Below, piece after piece: positions 8,832-16,418 of a DNA stretch of 64,000 nt. The stretch is taken from contig CP159990.1 of NCBI GenBank assembly GCA_040702975.1, forward strand, positions 992,001 to 1,056,000, in the 5' to 3' direction. Origin of the DNA: Roseburia hominis. Its GTDB lineage: Bacteria > Bacillota > Clostridia > Lachnospirales > Lachnospiraceae. The notes beneath the pieces were generated by a model. That model saw only the letters and a program-made list of their open reading frames with translations, was not told the DNA's origin and searched no databases. The translations under genes were made by a program, and so were the position numbers. Each line of letters begins with the position of its first letter. Position 1 is the first letter of the stretch.

Positions 8832-9091
8832 GTGCAGCCGGGGTGTTAGCGGTACCCTGTACCTACAATCCGCTACAGTAGGGGTGATGCTGTGCCGAGG
8901 GCATATTTTGTCAAAGCTGCCCCTGGTTCGCGGCGTTGATATCCGGGTCTTACGCGGCGGGAATCTGTGAACCGTGTCAGGTCGGGAACGAAGCAGCACT
9001 AAGCAGAAGCTCTCGGGTGCCGTAAGGTAGCCTGGGTTGAGTTTGCGGCCAGGGTAACGTTTGGGAGGGTCTGTTCGACGCACAGCGCACA
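8832..9091 (+). ncRNA. ffs: Signal recognition particle RNA, long Gram-positive type
   Basis: About 260 nt. The domain IV hairpin that binds Ffh is explicit: GTGTCAGGTCGGGAACGAAG followed by CAGCACTAAG, with a GGAA tetraloop and the asymmetric loop. The 5' part (GGGGTGTTAGCGGTACCCTG, GCTACAGTAGGGGTGATG) gives the Alu-domain helices 3 and 4, as in the Bacillus/Clostridium long form. The ends GTGC and GCAC can pair. The RNA scaffolds the co-translational targeting particle. Ends are set by the promoter and the terminal pairing and may be off by a few bases. Confidence 0.93.
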
Positions 9092-9113
9092 TAAAAAAAG
9101 GAGGAAGAGCAGA

Positions 9114-9536
9114 ATGTACGCAGAATTTGACGAAAGTTTGGTAACTGGTAACGAGATGATTGATGCGCAGCACAAAGAATTGATCGGAAAGATTAATGAA
9201 TTATTAAAAAGCTGCGAACTGAATTCTGGTAAGATGGCAGCCGTTCAGACTCTTGGATATCTGGCTGATTATACCGACTATCATTTCCAGGCAGAAGAGA
9301 AACTGCAGGAAGAGATCAAATATCCGGGACTTGCTGAGCATAAGCAAAAACATGAGGAACTTCGTAAGACTGTTGAGGAACTTCATAATATGCTGGAAGA
9401 GGAAGAAGGACCCAGCGAGGCATTCGTAGATCAGGTTCAGAAGAAGGTTGTTGAGTGGCTTTACAATCACATCAAAGGATTTGACCGCTCTGTCGCTGAG
9501 TATAAGAATATGACATTGAGCAGTGACAGACTGTAA
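9114..9536 (+). CDS. Bacteriohemerythrin
   Basis: 140 residues, one hemerythrin domain and nothing else. All diiron ligands are in place: H20, H57-x3-E61, H76-x3-H80 and H119-x4-D124. Such proteins bind O2 reversibly at a non-haem diiron site and in anaerobes are thought to buffer or sense oxygen. ATG 9114 follows AAAGGAGGAA. It starts 22 bases after the SRP RNA; no separate promoter is obvious, so it may be read through from ffs. A dispersed repeat block and a terminator follow. Confidence 0.92.
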   Translation: MYAEFDESLVTGNEMIDAQHKELIGKINELLKSCELNSGKMAAVQTLGYLADYTDYHFQAEEKLQEEIKYPGLAEHKQKHEELRKTVEELHNMLEEEEGPSEAFVDQVQKKVVEWLYNHIKGFDRSVAEYKNMTLSSDRL

Positions 9537-9570
9537 AGAATGGTTTTGGTAAATAATTTTATATTACCCC

Positions 9571-9655
9571 AATAAGGTCCACCGGATCTTATTTCAGGTA
9601 TGTATAGTAACCGAGATGAAGGTCTGTGGGACCTTCACTTAGGTATGTATGGCAA
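9571..9655. repeat. Dispersed palindromic repeat block 3
   Basis: Two units in the opposite orientation to block 1: AATAAGGTCC / GGATCTTATT then CAGGTATGTATAGTAACCGA, and GATGAAGGTC / GGACCTTCAC then TTAGGTATGTATGGC. It lies between the hemerythrin stop and the terminator. Confidence 0.75.
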
Positions 9656-9660
9656 TATAA

Positions 9661-9696
9661 AAGCTCCTGGTGTTTTTAGACATCAGGAGCTTTTTG
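9661..9696. terminator. Bidirectional terminator between the hemerythrin gene and tadA
   Basis: 12-bp stem AGCTCCTGGTGT / ACATCAGGAGCT (one G-T pair), with A/T runs on both sides. It overlaps the tadA stop codon, so both convergent transcripts can end here. Confidence 0.85.
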
Positions 9697-10180
9697 CTGC
9701 CTTTAATGCTTTTTGTTTCATACGCAATTCCCTGAAGAATTCTTTCATCATCAGTGAACATTCTTTTTCCAGAACGCCTGTGGTAAGCTCAGCCTGATGG
9801 TTGAATTTAGGTACCTGCAAAAGGTTGAAAATAGATCCGGCGCAACCGGCTTTCGGATTCATACACCCGACTACAACGCGTTTCATACGGGCCTGAATGA
9901 TGGCGCCGGAGCACATTTGGCAGGGCTCCAGAGTTACATATAGAGTACAGTCTTCCAGGCGCCAGTCACCGAGCCTTTTGCTGGCCTTTTTTATCGCAAT
10001 CAGTTCGGCGTGTGCGAGGGGATTGCCGTCAGTTGTGCGGCGGTTATAGCCACGTCCAATGATACGGCCCTCATGTACGATCACGCAGCCGATGGGGACC
10101 TCTTCGAGCTGCCACGCTTTATTCGCCTGCCTGATGGCTTCTTTCATGTATTTTTCGTCTTCGGTCAGCTTGGGACGCAT
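9683..10180 (-). CDS. tadA: tRNA-specific adenosine deaminase
   Basis: 165 residues. Deaminates A34 to inosine in the tRNA-Arg(ACG) anticodon; essential in most bacteria. The zinc site is complete: HAE (catalytic glutamate) in NPLAHAELIAI and PCQMC in VTLEPCQMCSGAII. The N-terminal EVPIGCVIVHEG and the GCMNPKAGCAGSI loop also match TadA rather than cytidine deaminase. Start ATG 10180 follows GCAGGAGGAAGACCC. The last codons form one arm of the shared terminator. Confidence 0.93.
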   Translation of the reverse strand: MRPKLTEDEKYMKEAIRQANKAWQLEEVPIGCVIVHEGRIIGRGYNRRTTDGNPLAHAELIAIKKASKRLGDWRLEDCTLYVTLEPCQMCSGAIIQARMKRVVVGCMNPKAGCAGSIFNLLQVPKFNHQAELTTGVLEKECSLMMKEFFRELRMKQKALKAAKSS

Positions 10181-10310
10181 GGGTCTTCCTCCTGCTAGTG
10201 GATTAAGGTAGTACAGCTAGTTGATTAAGGTGATACGGCAAAAAAAGGAACTGTACATCATTATACGGAAATAAGGAAGGAAAATCAATAAAAATGTGCT
10301 TGCTTTTTTG

Positions 10311-10341
10311 TAATACATGTATTAAAATATTTGTACTACAA
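10311..10341. promoter_or_regulatory. Palindromic operator candidates upstream of the ribbon-helix-helix gene
   Basis: Perfect 14-bp palindrome TAATACATGTATTA (10311-10324) followed 7 bases later by TTGTA-C-TACAA (10331-10341). They sit 26-56 bases before the start of a small DNA-binding protein, where an autoregulator would bind. Confidence 0.45.
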
Positions 10342-10366
10342 AAATGAAAGAAGAGGTGGATTAAAA

Positions 10367-10555
10367 TTGGGAAAAGTAGGAAGACCAAAAGGCGAGAATA
10401 ATAAAGACATCGTTTTTACACTGCGCATGGACAGCAGTATGCAGAGGAGATTGGAAGCATACTGCAAGAAGATGAATGTGGCGAAGTCGGAGGCCCTGAG
10501 GCAGGCGATTGAATTGCTGGTCAAGGGAGAGGAAGCAGAGAAGAAGGAACTATAA
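10367..10555 (+). CDS. Ribbon-helix-helix (CopG-like) DNA-binding protein
   Basis: 62 residues from a TTG at 10367, chosen for the AGAGGTGG site 7 bases upstream; an earlier TTG at 10331 lies in the operator region. After GKVGRPKGENN, the segment DIVFTLRMDSSMQRRLEAYCKKMNVAKSEALRQAIELL gives a beta strand and two helices of a MetJ/Arc-type fold. Such proteins act as dimers on short palindromes and often repress their own promoter. The radical SAM gene begins 2 bases after the stop, so the two are one unit and the small protein probably regulates it. Confidence 0.7.
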   Translation: MGKVGRPKGENNKDIVFTLRMDSSMQRRLEAYCKKMNVAKSEALRQAIELLVKGEEAEKKEL

Positions 10556-10557
10556 TT

Positions 10558-12327
10558 ATGAAAATACTATTAGCCGCTATTAACGCAAAATATATCCATT
10601 CCAATCTTGCCGTATACAGCCTAAGGGCTTATGCAAAAGAAAAATTGCCGGAAGAGGCGGATATCACGATAGATATTGCTGAATACACGATTAATCAGCA
10701 GACAGATGCGATTCTGCAGGATATTTACAAAAGCAGACCGGATATGCTCTGCTTATCATGTTACATCTGGAACATTACTTATGTGGAAGAGGTGGTAAGA
10801 GAGGTTCACAAAATATTACCTGATGCTATCATATGGCTGGGTGGTCCCGAGGTGTCGTATGACGCGTGCCAGACGCTTTTGCGCCTCCCGGAAGTGGACG
10901 GAGTCATGAAGGGGGAAGGAGAGGAGACGTTTCTGGAACTCATTTACTGTTATGCGGGTAGGGGGAACTCCCTGGAAGATATTGAGGGGATCACATGGAG
11001 AAAGAGGAGCAGCGACAGCTTCGCCGAAGCAGGTTCAGGCAGCGGCGAGGTGATCGAGAATCCATGGCGGCAGGTGATGGACCTGAGCGAAGTTCCGTTC
11101 ATATATGAAGATATGGATATCTTTAAGAATAAGATTATTTATTACGAGTCCAGCCGGGGCTGCCCGTTTTCCTGTAGCTATTGTTTGTCGTCAGTCGATA
11201 AGTGCCTGCGTTTTCGGAAGCTGGAGCTGGTGAAGAAGGAATTGCAGTTCTTCCTGGATCATCAGGTCCCGCAGGTGAAGTTTGTTGACAGAACCTTTAA
11301 TTGCAGGCATGACCATGCTATGGCAATCTGGTCCTATATATTAGAGCATGATAACGGAATCACGAATTTTCATTTTGAGATTTCGGCGGATTTGTTAAAG
11401 GAAGAAGAATTAGAGCTGATGCGGCATATGCGGCCGGGACTCATTCAGCTGGAGATCGGCGTGCAGTCTACGAATCCCGAGACCATAAGGGAGATCAGGA
11501 GGACGATGCGTTTTGAGGAAGTGGCGCGGATCGTGAGGAGGATCCATTCTTTCGGGAATATCCACCAGCATCTGGATTTGATCGCAGGGCTTCCCTATGA
11601 AGATTATGAGAGCTTCCGGAAATCTTTTGATGATGTCTATGCACTGGAGCCGGAACAGCTCGAGCTGGGATTTTTGAAGGTGCTGAAAGGTTCCTATATG
11701 GAGGAGCAGAAAGCAAACTATTCATTAATATATAAGAGTGCTCCGCCATACGAGGTGCTGGCCACGAGATGGCTGCCATATGCAGATACCCTGCGTTTGA
11801 AGGAGATTGAAGAGATGGTGGAAGTCTACTATAACAGCAGGCAGTTCTGTTATACGCTTCCCTGGCTGATTCGGAGATTTACGGGCCCATTCGCATTTTT
11901 TGAAGAACTGGCGAAGTTCTATGAGGTGAGGGAGCTGACGCAGGAGAGTCATGCCCGTGTGACCAGATATGGGATTCTGCTTGCATTTGCCGGGGAAAAG
12001 GATCCGGAGCATTTAGAGGAATACCGCCAACTGCTGACGTTGGATTTTTACCTGCGCGAGAATGCGAAAAATCGTCCGGCTTTTGCGGGGGAGGAGCGTG
12101 TCCATAAAGAACTGGCAAGGGAATTCTATGATAAAGAAGATATAGAAAGAAAATATTTATGGAACTATGATGAGTTTGATAAAAGAAAAATGCGTAAGAT
12201 GACGCATTTAGAAGCGTTTACAAATAATGTTCTGGGAGACATGAAGCCGGAAACGCTGGTGCTGCTGTTCGACTATAAAAACCGCAGCCCGTTAAATCAT
12301 CAGGCCGCGGTCTATATTGTCGGTTAA
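10558..12327 (+). CDS. B12-binding-domain radical SAM protein (DUF4080 type)
   Basis: 589 residues. Residues 1-135 form a cobalamin-binding-like Rossmann domain (AAINAKYIHSNLAVYSLR, WLGGPEVSYD), then a radical SAM core with the 4Fe-4S cluster cysteines C202, C206 and C209 in SSRGCPFSCSYCLSS, then a C-terminal region typical of DUF4080 (LWNYDEFDKRKMRKMTH). The core resembles the BchE/Elp3-like group, with EIGVQSTNPETIREI. It should make a 5'-deoxyadenosyl radical; the substrate is unknown. The canonical DxHxxG cobalamin motif is not visible, so B12 binding is inferred from the fold only. Confidence 0.82.
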   Translation: MKILLAAINAKYIHSNLAVYSLRAYAKEKLPEEADITIDIAEYTINQQTDAILQDIYKSRPDMLCLSCYIWNITYVEEVVREVHKILPDAIIWLGGPEVSYDACQTLLRLPEVDGVMKGEGEETFLELIYCYAGRGNSLEDIEGITWRKRSSDSFAEAGSGSGEVIENPWRQVMDLSEVPFIYEDMDIFKNKIIYYESSRGCPFSCSYCLSSVDKCLRFRKLELVKKELQFFLDHQVPQVKFVDRTFNCRHDHAMAIWSYILEHDNGITNFHFEISADLLKEEELELMRHMRPGLIQLEIGVQSTNPETIREIRRTMRFEEVARIVRRIHSFGNIHQHLDLIAGLPYEDYESFRKSFDDVYALEPEQLELGFLKVLKGSYMEEQKANYSLIYKSAPPYEVLATRWLPYADTLRLKEIEEMVEVYYNSRQFCYTLPWLIRRFTGPFAFFEELAKFYEVRELTQESHARVTRYGILLAFAGEKDPEHLEEYRQLLTLDFYLRENAKNRPAFAGEERVHKELAREFYDKEDIERKYLWNYDEFDKRKMRKMTHLEAFTNNVLGDMKPETLVLLFDYKNRSPLNHQAAVYIVG

Positions 12328-12368
12328 AGCAGGTCATGTCCCTGAAAAATTAAAAAAGTGCACATGGC

Positions 12369-13262
12369 TTATTCCGGCTGCAGGGGAAATGTGAGCGCTA
12401 ATTGCAGAAAAGCCGTCATCTCTTTTGTCACCCATTTGTCTTTATGATAGAAAATCTGCCGCCAAACCTGCAGATGGAAGTTATCTACATTCAGAAAGGC
12501 AAGCTCTCCTGCATCGACCTCGTGCTGTACGGTAAATGCGGGAAGGAATGAGACGCCAAGATTGTGCCGAAGCTGTTTGACTATAAATTCAGTGTTCCCG
12601 GTTTCCAGGAAAGGATGTAGTCCTTTTCCAATAGAGGCCAGATGCTGTTCCAGAAGAAAACGGTAGCTGGCATCTTTTTCAGTGGAAATAAAGGGCTGGC
12701 AGATTACGTCGTCAAGCTCAAGGTGTTCTTTTTCGGCAAGCTCGTTTGAAGAAGAGGAGACGAACATGACATCCTCGGGTTCTTCCAGAACTTTGATCCA
12801 CTTGTTGTCATACATGGGTTTGTCCAGCAAATATACGATATCAATTGTATTCTTATCCAGCATATTCAGGAGTGTTTCAGGCGAATCCGTAATAATGTTG
12901 ACATTTACCTGCGGATAGACCCGATGGTATTCCCGTAAGAGAGCGGGGAATATGGATGCGCAGATGGACTCTATAGTTCCGATACAGAGTCGTCCGTTTA
13001 AATGCTGGGCATCAGAAACTGCTTCCTTGGCGTGTGTGACATTATTCATGATCAGAACAGCATATTCATAAAAGACCATGCCCTGGTGGGTGAGGGTGAT
13101 CTGTTTGCCGATGCGGTCAAACAGATGGACGTTAAGTTCCGTCTCTAAATGCTTGATCTGGATGGTTACAGCTGCCTGAGTATAGCCGAGTTGTTCAGCA
13201 GCCTTGGAAAAACTTTGAAACTTTGCAACGTAAAGAAAAGTTTTAATCTCACGAAGTACCAT
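12369..13262 (-). CDS. LysR-family transcriptional regulator
   Basis: 297 residues. The N-terminal winged HTH is classical (FLYVAKFQSFSKAAEQLGYTQAAVTIQIKHLETEL), followed by a periplasmic-binding-like effector domain (LCIGTIESICASIFPALLREYHRVYPQVNVNI). It is divergent from the cysteine desulfidase operon with 275 bases between starts, the usual layout for a LysR regulator and its target, so it probably activates that operon in response to a thiol or peptide signal (inference). It meets the radical SAM gene tail to tail with 41 bases and no clear terminator between them. Confidence 0.88.
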   Translation of the reverse strand: MVLREIKTFLYVAKFQSFSKAAEQLGYTQAAVTIQIKHLETELNVHLFDRIGKQITLTHQGMVFYEYAVLIMNNVTHAKEAVSDAQHLNGRLCIGTIESICASIFPALLREYHRVYPQVNVNIITDSPETLLNMLDKNTIDIVYLLDKPMYDNKWIKVLEEPEDVMFVSSSSNELAEKEHLELDDVICQPFISTEKDASYRFLLEQHLASIGKGLHPFLETGNTEFIVKQLRHNLGVSFLPAFTVQHEVDAGELAFLNVDNFHLQVWRQIFYHKDKWVTKEMTAFLQLALTFPLQPE

Positions 13263-13342
13263 ACCTGCACCTTCTTTTAGTGAATTGTGGAAACTGCTGA
13301 TGAAAAATAGTCTCCTGTTGACGAGTTATATGACATTTAGCA

Positions 13343-13437
13343 GTGTAAAAAGTACATTTAAAGCAAGTCCTTTGTGTAAAACTTATAAAAAATTTTTAAT
13401 GATATTATAAAAACAATAAATTTTACACTAATATAAT
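13343..13437 (+). promoter_or_regulatory. Putative LysR sites and promoter of the desulfidase operon
   Basis: GTGTAAAA occurs at 13343-13350 and 13374-13381, and its inverse TTTTACAC at 13421-13428. An extended AT-rich dyad lies between. TATAAT at 13432-13437 is a good -10 without a recognisable -35, as expected of an activated promoter. It lies about 100 bases before the ATG at 13538. Confidence 0.5.
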
Positions 13438-13537
13438 CATATGATACACTTAAAACATATAGAAATCAAGAGGGATTTCAGAAAGTGAAGAATGCAGGAA
13501 TATATTGATCATCTTGCAATACAGAAGGAGAAAAAAG

Positions 13538-14827
13538 ATGGAAAAAAGCAATGTAAAGTATGGAGCGTACATTAATATTCTGAAGGAAGAGCTTGTACCG
13601 GCTATGGGGTGTACTGAGCCTATTGCACTTGCTTACGCATCAGCTAAGGCGCGCAATGTACTCGGGGAAATGCCGGACCGTGTTGTGATCGGGGCCAGTG
13701 GAAGTATTATCAAGAATGTAAAATCTGTAATCGTGCCGAATACGAACCATTTAAAAGGAATTCCGGCGGCAGCTACGGCAGGAATTATAGCAGGAGATCC
13801 GGACAAGGAATTAGAGGTAATCGCCAGTGTAACGGCAGAGCAGATTCATGCAATGAAGGAATTTCTGGAGAAAACGGAGATCGTAGTAGAACATATTGAC
13901 AATGGTATTACATTTGATATTATTGTTACGCTTTATAAAGGTGATTCGTATGCAAAGGTACGTATTGCAAATTATCACACGAATATTGTTCTGATAGAAA
14001 AGAATGGTGAGATTCTGAAAGAGATAGAGGTTGCCTCTGAGAGTGAGGAAGGCTTAACAGACAGAAGCCTGCTGAACATGAAGGATATTTTTGACTTTGC
14101 AGAGACTGTGGATGTAGAGGATATTAAAGAGATTCTGGAACGCCAGATGCAATATAATATGGCTATTGCAGAAGAGGGAATTCATGGAAATTATGGGGCC
14201 AATATCGGGGCGGTCCTTTTGGATATCGGGGGCAATAATCTGACAGTCAAGGCAAAAGCGATGGCGGCAGCCGGCTCTGATGCCAGAATGAATGGCTGTG
14301 AGCTTCCTGTGATCATTAATTCCGGTAGCGGCAATCAGGGAATTACGGCTTCCGTTCCGGTTATTGTATATGCAAAGGAAATAGGAGCATCAGAAGAAAA
14401 GATGCTGCGGGCGCTGGCCCTTTCCAATCTGACGGCAATCCATCAGAAAACGCCGATCGGCAGATTGTCTGCATATTGCGGAGCAGTGAGCGCAGGTGCA
14501 GGTGCAGGTGCGGGAATTGCATATTTATGCGGCGGCGGATATGAGGCGATCATTCACACGATAGTTAATGCCCTGGCGATCGTTTCGGGTATTGTTTGTG
14601 ATGGGGCGAAGGCGTCGTGTGCGGCGAAGATTGCTTCGGCAGTAGAGGCGGGAATCTTCGGTTATCAGATGTATACCCACGGACAGGAATTCGTAGGCGG
14701 AGACGGAATTGTGGCAAAAGATGTGGAAGCTTCTCTGCAAAATGTAGGTCGGCTCGGAAAGCAGGGAATGAAAGAAACAAATGAAGAGATTATCCGGATT
14801 ATGATTGGTGAGAATCACGTGTGTTAA
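13538..14827 (+). CDS. cyuA: L-cysteine desulfidase of the UPF0597/YhaM (CyuA) family
   Basis: 429 residues. These iron-sulfur enzymes convert L-cysteine to pyruvate, ammonia and sulfide; the family is related to the alpha subunit of Fe-S serine dehydratase. C25 lies in VPAMGCTEPIALAYA, the position of the conserved N-terminal cysteine in the archaeal desulfidase. Further cysteines occur in MNGCELP, SAYCGAV, AYLCGGG and VCDGAKASCAAK, the C-terminal cluster region. NSGSGNQGITASVPV is the family's glycine-rich loop. I start at ATG 13538 (AGAAGGAG upstream), not at an earlier ATG 11 codons before it. A serine-type specificity cannot be excluded. It heads an operon with a peptide-type ABC transporter. 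Confidence 0.8.
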   Translation: MEKSNVKYGAYINILKEELVPAMGCTEPIALAYASAKARNVLGEMPDRVVIGASGSIIKNVKSVIVPNTNHLKGIPAAATAGIIAGDPDKELEVIASVTAEQIHAMKEFLEKTEIVVEHIDNGITFDIIVTLYKGDSYAKVRIANYHTNIVLIEKNGEILKEIEVASESEEGLTDRSLLNMKDIFDFAETVDVEDIKEILERQMQYNMAIAEEGIHGNYGANIGAVLLDIGGNNLTVKAKAMAAAGSDARMNGCELPVIINSGSGNQGITASVPVIVYAKEIGASEEKMLRALALSNLTAIHQKTPIGRLSAYCGAVSAGAGAGAGIAYLCGGGYEAIIHTIVNALAIVSGIVCDGAKASCAAKIASAVEAGIFGYQMYTHGQEFVGGDGIVAKDVEASLQNVGRLGKQGMKETNEEIIRIMIGENHVC

Positions 14828-14833
14828 ACTGTC

Positions 14834-14954
14834 TGGACAATGCAGGCGGAAGGACTACCGGCTGCATTGTCCATGGCCGAATTGGTATATTCTTGTCAGG
14901 GGCGAGCTGACAAAAATATAAAGTTTCAGGGGATTTTAACTGGAGCGAATCCCC
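14834..14954 (+). other. Three tandem perfect stem-loops between cyuA and the transporter genes
   Basis: TGGACAATGCAG / CTGCATTGTCCA (12 bp, 14834-14873), TTGTCAG / CTGACAA (14893-14913) and GGGGATT / AATCCCC (14929-14954). None has a T-run, so they look like mRNA-stability or processing structures rather than terminators. Confidence 0.55.
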
Positions 14955-14986
14955 AAAAGACGCATTATCACAAAAGAGGTGAAGAG

Positions 14987-16399
14987 ATGAAAGGTAAAAA
15001 AATTAATGGTGCATTTGCAAAAATGTATCGCAGCTCACAGTACCGCATCTGGATGTGGCTCCTGGGCTTCTTCACAATGCTGGTAACGTATGTTGTCTAC
15101 AGATCTAAAAAGGGCAAGGATGCGTTTGCAGAAATGAAGGAAGCACTGCGAGGCCAGGAAGAGATGCAAAGCCTGAAGGAAAAGTTTTATCAGGATGCTT
15201 TGGTTCAGGTGAGAAAGAAGAACGAGTATTTTAAGAAAACAGTATCTGAAACCGAGGTGCAGAAGCAGGCAAAGGCTATCGCCGAGAAGAATTTTGAACA
15301 GCTTTTGCAGGACAAAGCCAAGGAAAAAGCGGAAATGCAGGGGATGCATGAAATTACGGTAGTTTCCTGTTATGCAGGGCTTATGGCGAATCCGGTATTT
15401 ATGATCGCGTCGTTTGTCTTGTCTTTCCCGATGTACATTTTGATGATACTGTATATGCGTCCCATTGCGAAGTACGTTACGGAACGATTATTCCTGATGA
15501 TTTTCGTTCTTTTCGGTGTAACATGGCTGGTATTTACGATTCTTTATATTGCACCGATGGATGCGGCGACGAACATTCTGGGACAAACTGCTACACAGGA
15601 ACAGATTGATACATTTAACCATGTATATGGGTTGGATCAGCCTTACCTTACGCAGCTGGTTAAAACCTTCAAGAACCTGATCACGTTTGATCTGGGCAAT
15701 GCATATCAGGGAAATGAACCGGTTATGGCTGCGATTATGGCAAAATTCCCGGTTACAATGCAGGTAACTTTTTCTTCTATGATAGTTGCCTTGCTCATTG
15801 CAGTTCCGGCGGGTATTATTTCAGCAATCAAGCCGTATTCTTCATTTGACTATATTGCAATGTTCATAGCACTTTTGGGATTGTCTATTCCGAACTTCTG
15901 GCTGGGACTTATGTTTATTCTCGAGTTCTCGATTAATTTGGGATGGCTGCCTGCCACCTTCCAGCCGGATCAGTTGGTGACGCTCATCTTACCGGCAATT
16001 GTCGTCGGCACCGGTATGTCGGCGTCGATAGCGCGAATGACCCGTTCATCCATGCTGGAGGTTAAGAATTCGGATTATATCTTAACTGCCCGTGCAAAGG
16101 GGCTTCCGGAAAAGAAAGTCGTTTTAAAGCATATTTTAGGGAACGCTTTGATCCCGATTATTACGACAGTCGGTATGTCTTTTGGCGGTTTGATGGGTGG
16201 AGCATCAGTAACAGAAAAAGTTTTCAATATTAACGGTATTGGTTCCTACATTGTAGACAAACAGTTTATACCGGATATTCCGGTTGTATTAGCGGGCGTG
16301 GTCTATATTTCCTTTGTGGTATCGCTGATGAACCTGTTAGTTGATATTTTATATGCGTTTATTGATCCGCGTATTAAATCAAAGATGAAGAATTACTAG
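14987..16399 (+). CDS. Dpp/Opp-type ABC transporter permease (DppB-like) with N-terminal extension
   Basis: 470 residues from ATG 14987 (AGAGGTGAAG upstream). Residues about 150-470 are an ordinary DppB permease: TQEQIDTFNHVYGLDQPYLTQ, six helices, and the EAA loop ARAKGLPEKKVVLKHILGNALIP. The first 150 residues are extra: a membrane helix (WMWLLGFFTMLVTYVVY), a charged helix predicted as coiled coil (EMKEALRGQEEMQSLKEKF... to AKEKAEMQ), and a second helix pair near 125-150. Standard DppB is about 310 residues. The next gene has its own extension, so the two may contact each other. Substrate not readable; the operon context suggests sulfur-containing peptides or cystine. Confidence 0.82.
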   Translation: MKGKKINGAFAKMYRSSQYRIWMWLLGFFTMLVTYVVYRSKKGKDAFAEMKEALRGQEEMQSLKEKFYQDALVQVRKKNEYFKKTVSETEVQKQAKAIAEKNFEQLLQDKAKEKAEMQGMHEITVVSCYAGLMANPVFMIASFVLSFPMYILMILYMRPIAKYVTERLFLMIFVLFGVTWLVFTILYIAPMDAATNILGQTATQEQIDTFNHVYGLDQPYLTQLVKTFKNLITFDLGNAYQGNEPVMAAIMAKFPVTMQVTFSSMIVALLIAVPAGIISAIKPYSSFDYIAMFIALLGLSIPNFWLGLMFILEFSINLGWLPATFQPDQLVTLILPAIVVGTGMSASIARMTRSSMLEVKNSDYILTARAKGLPEKKVVLKHILGNALIPIITTVGMSFGGLMGGASVTEKVFNINGIGSYIVDKQFIPDIPVVLAGVVYISFVVSLMNLLVDILYAFIDPRIKSKMKNY

Positions 16400-16418
16400 G
16401 AAAGGAGAGACGCTTAAG

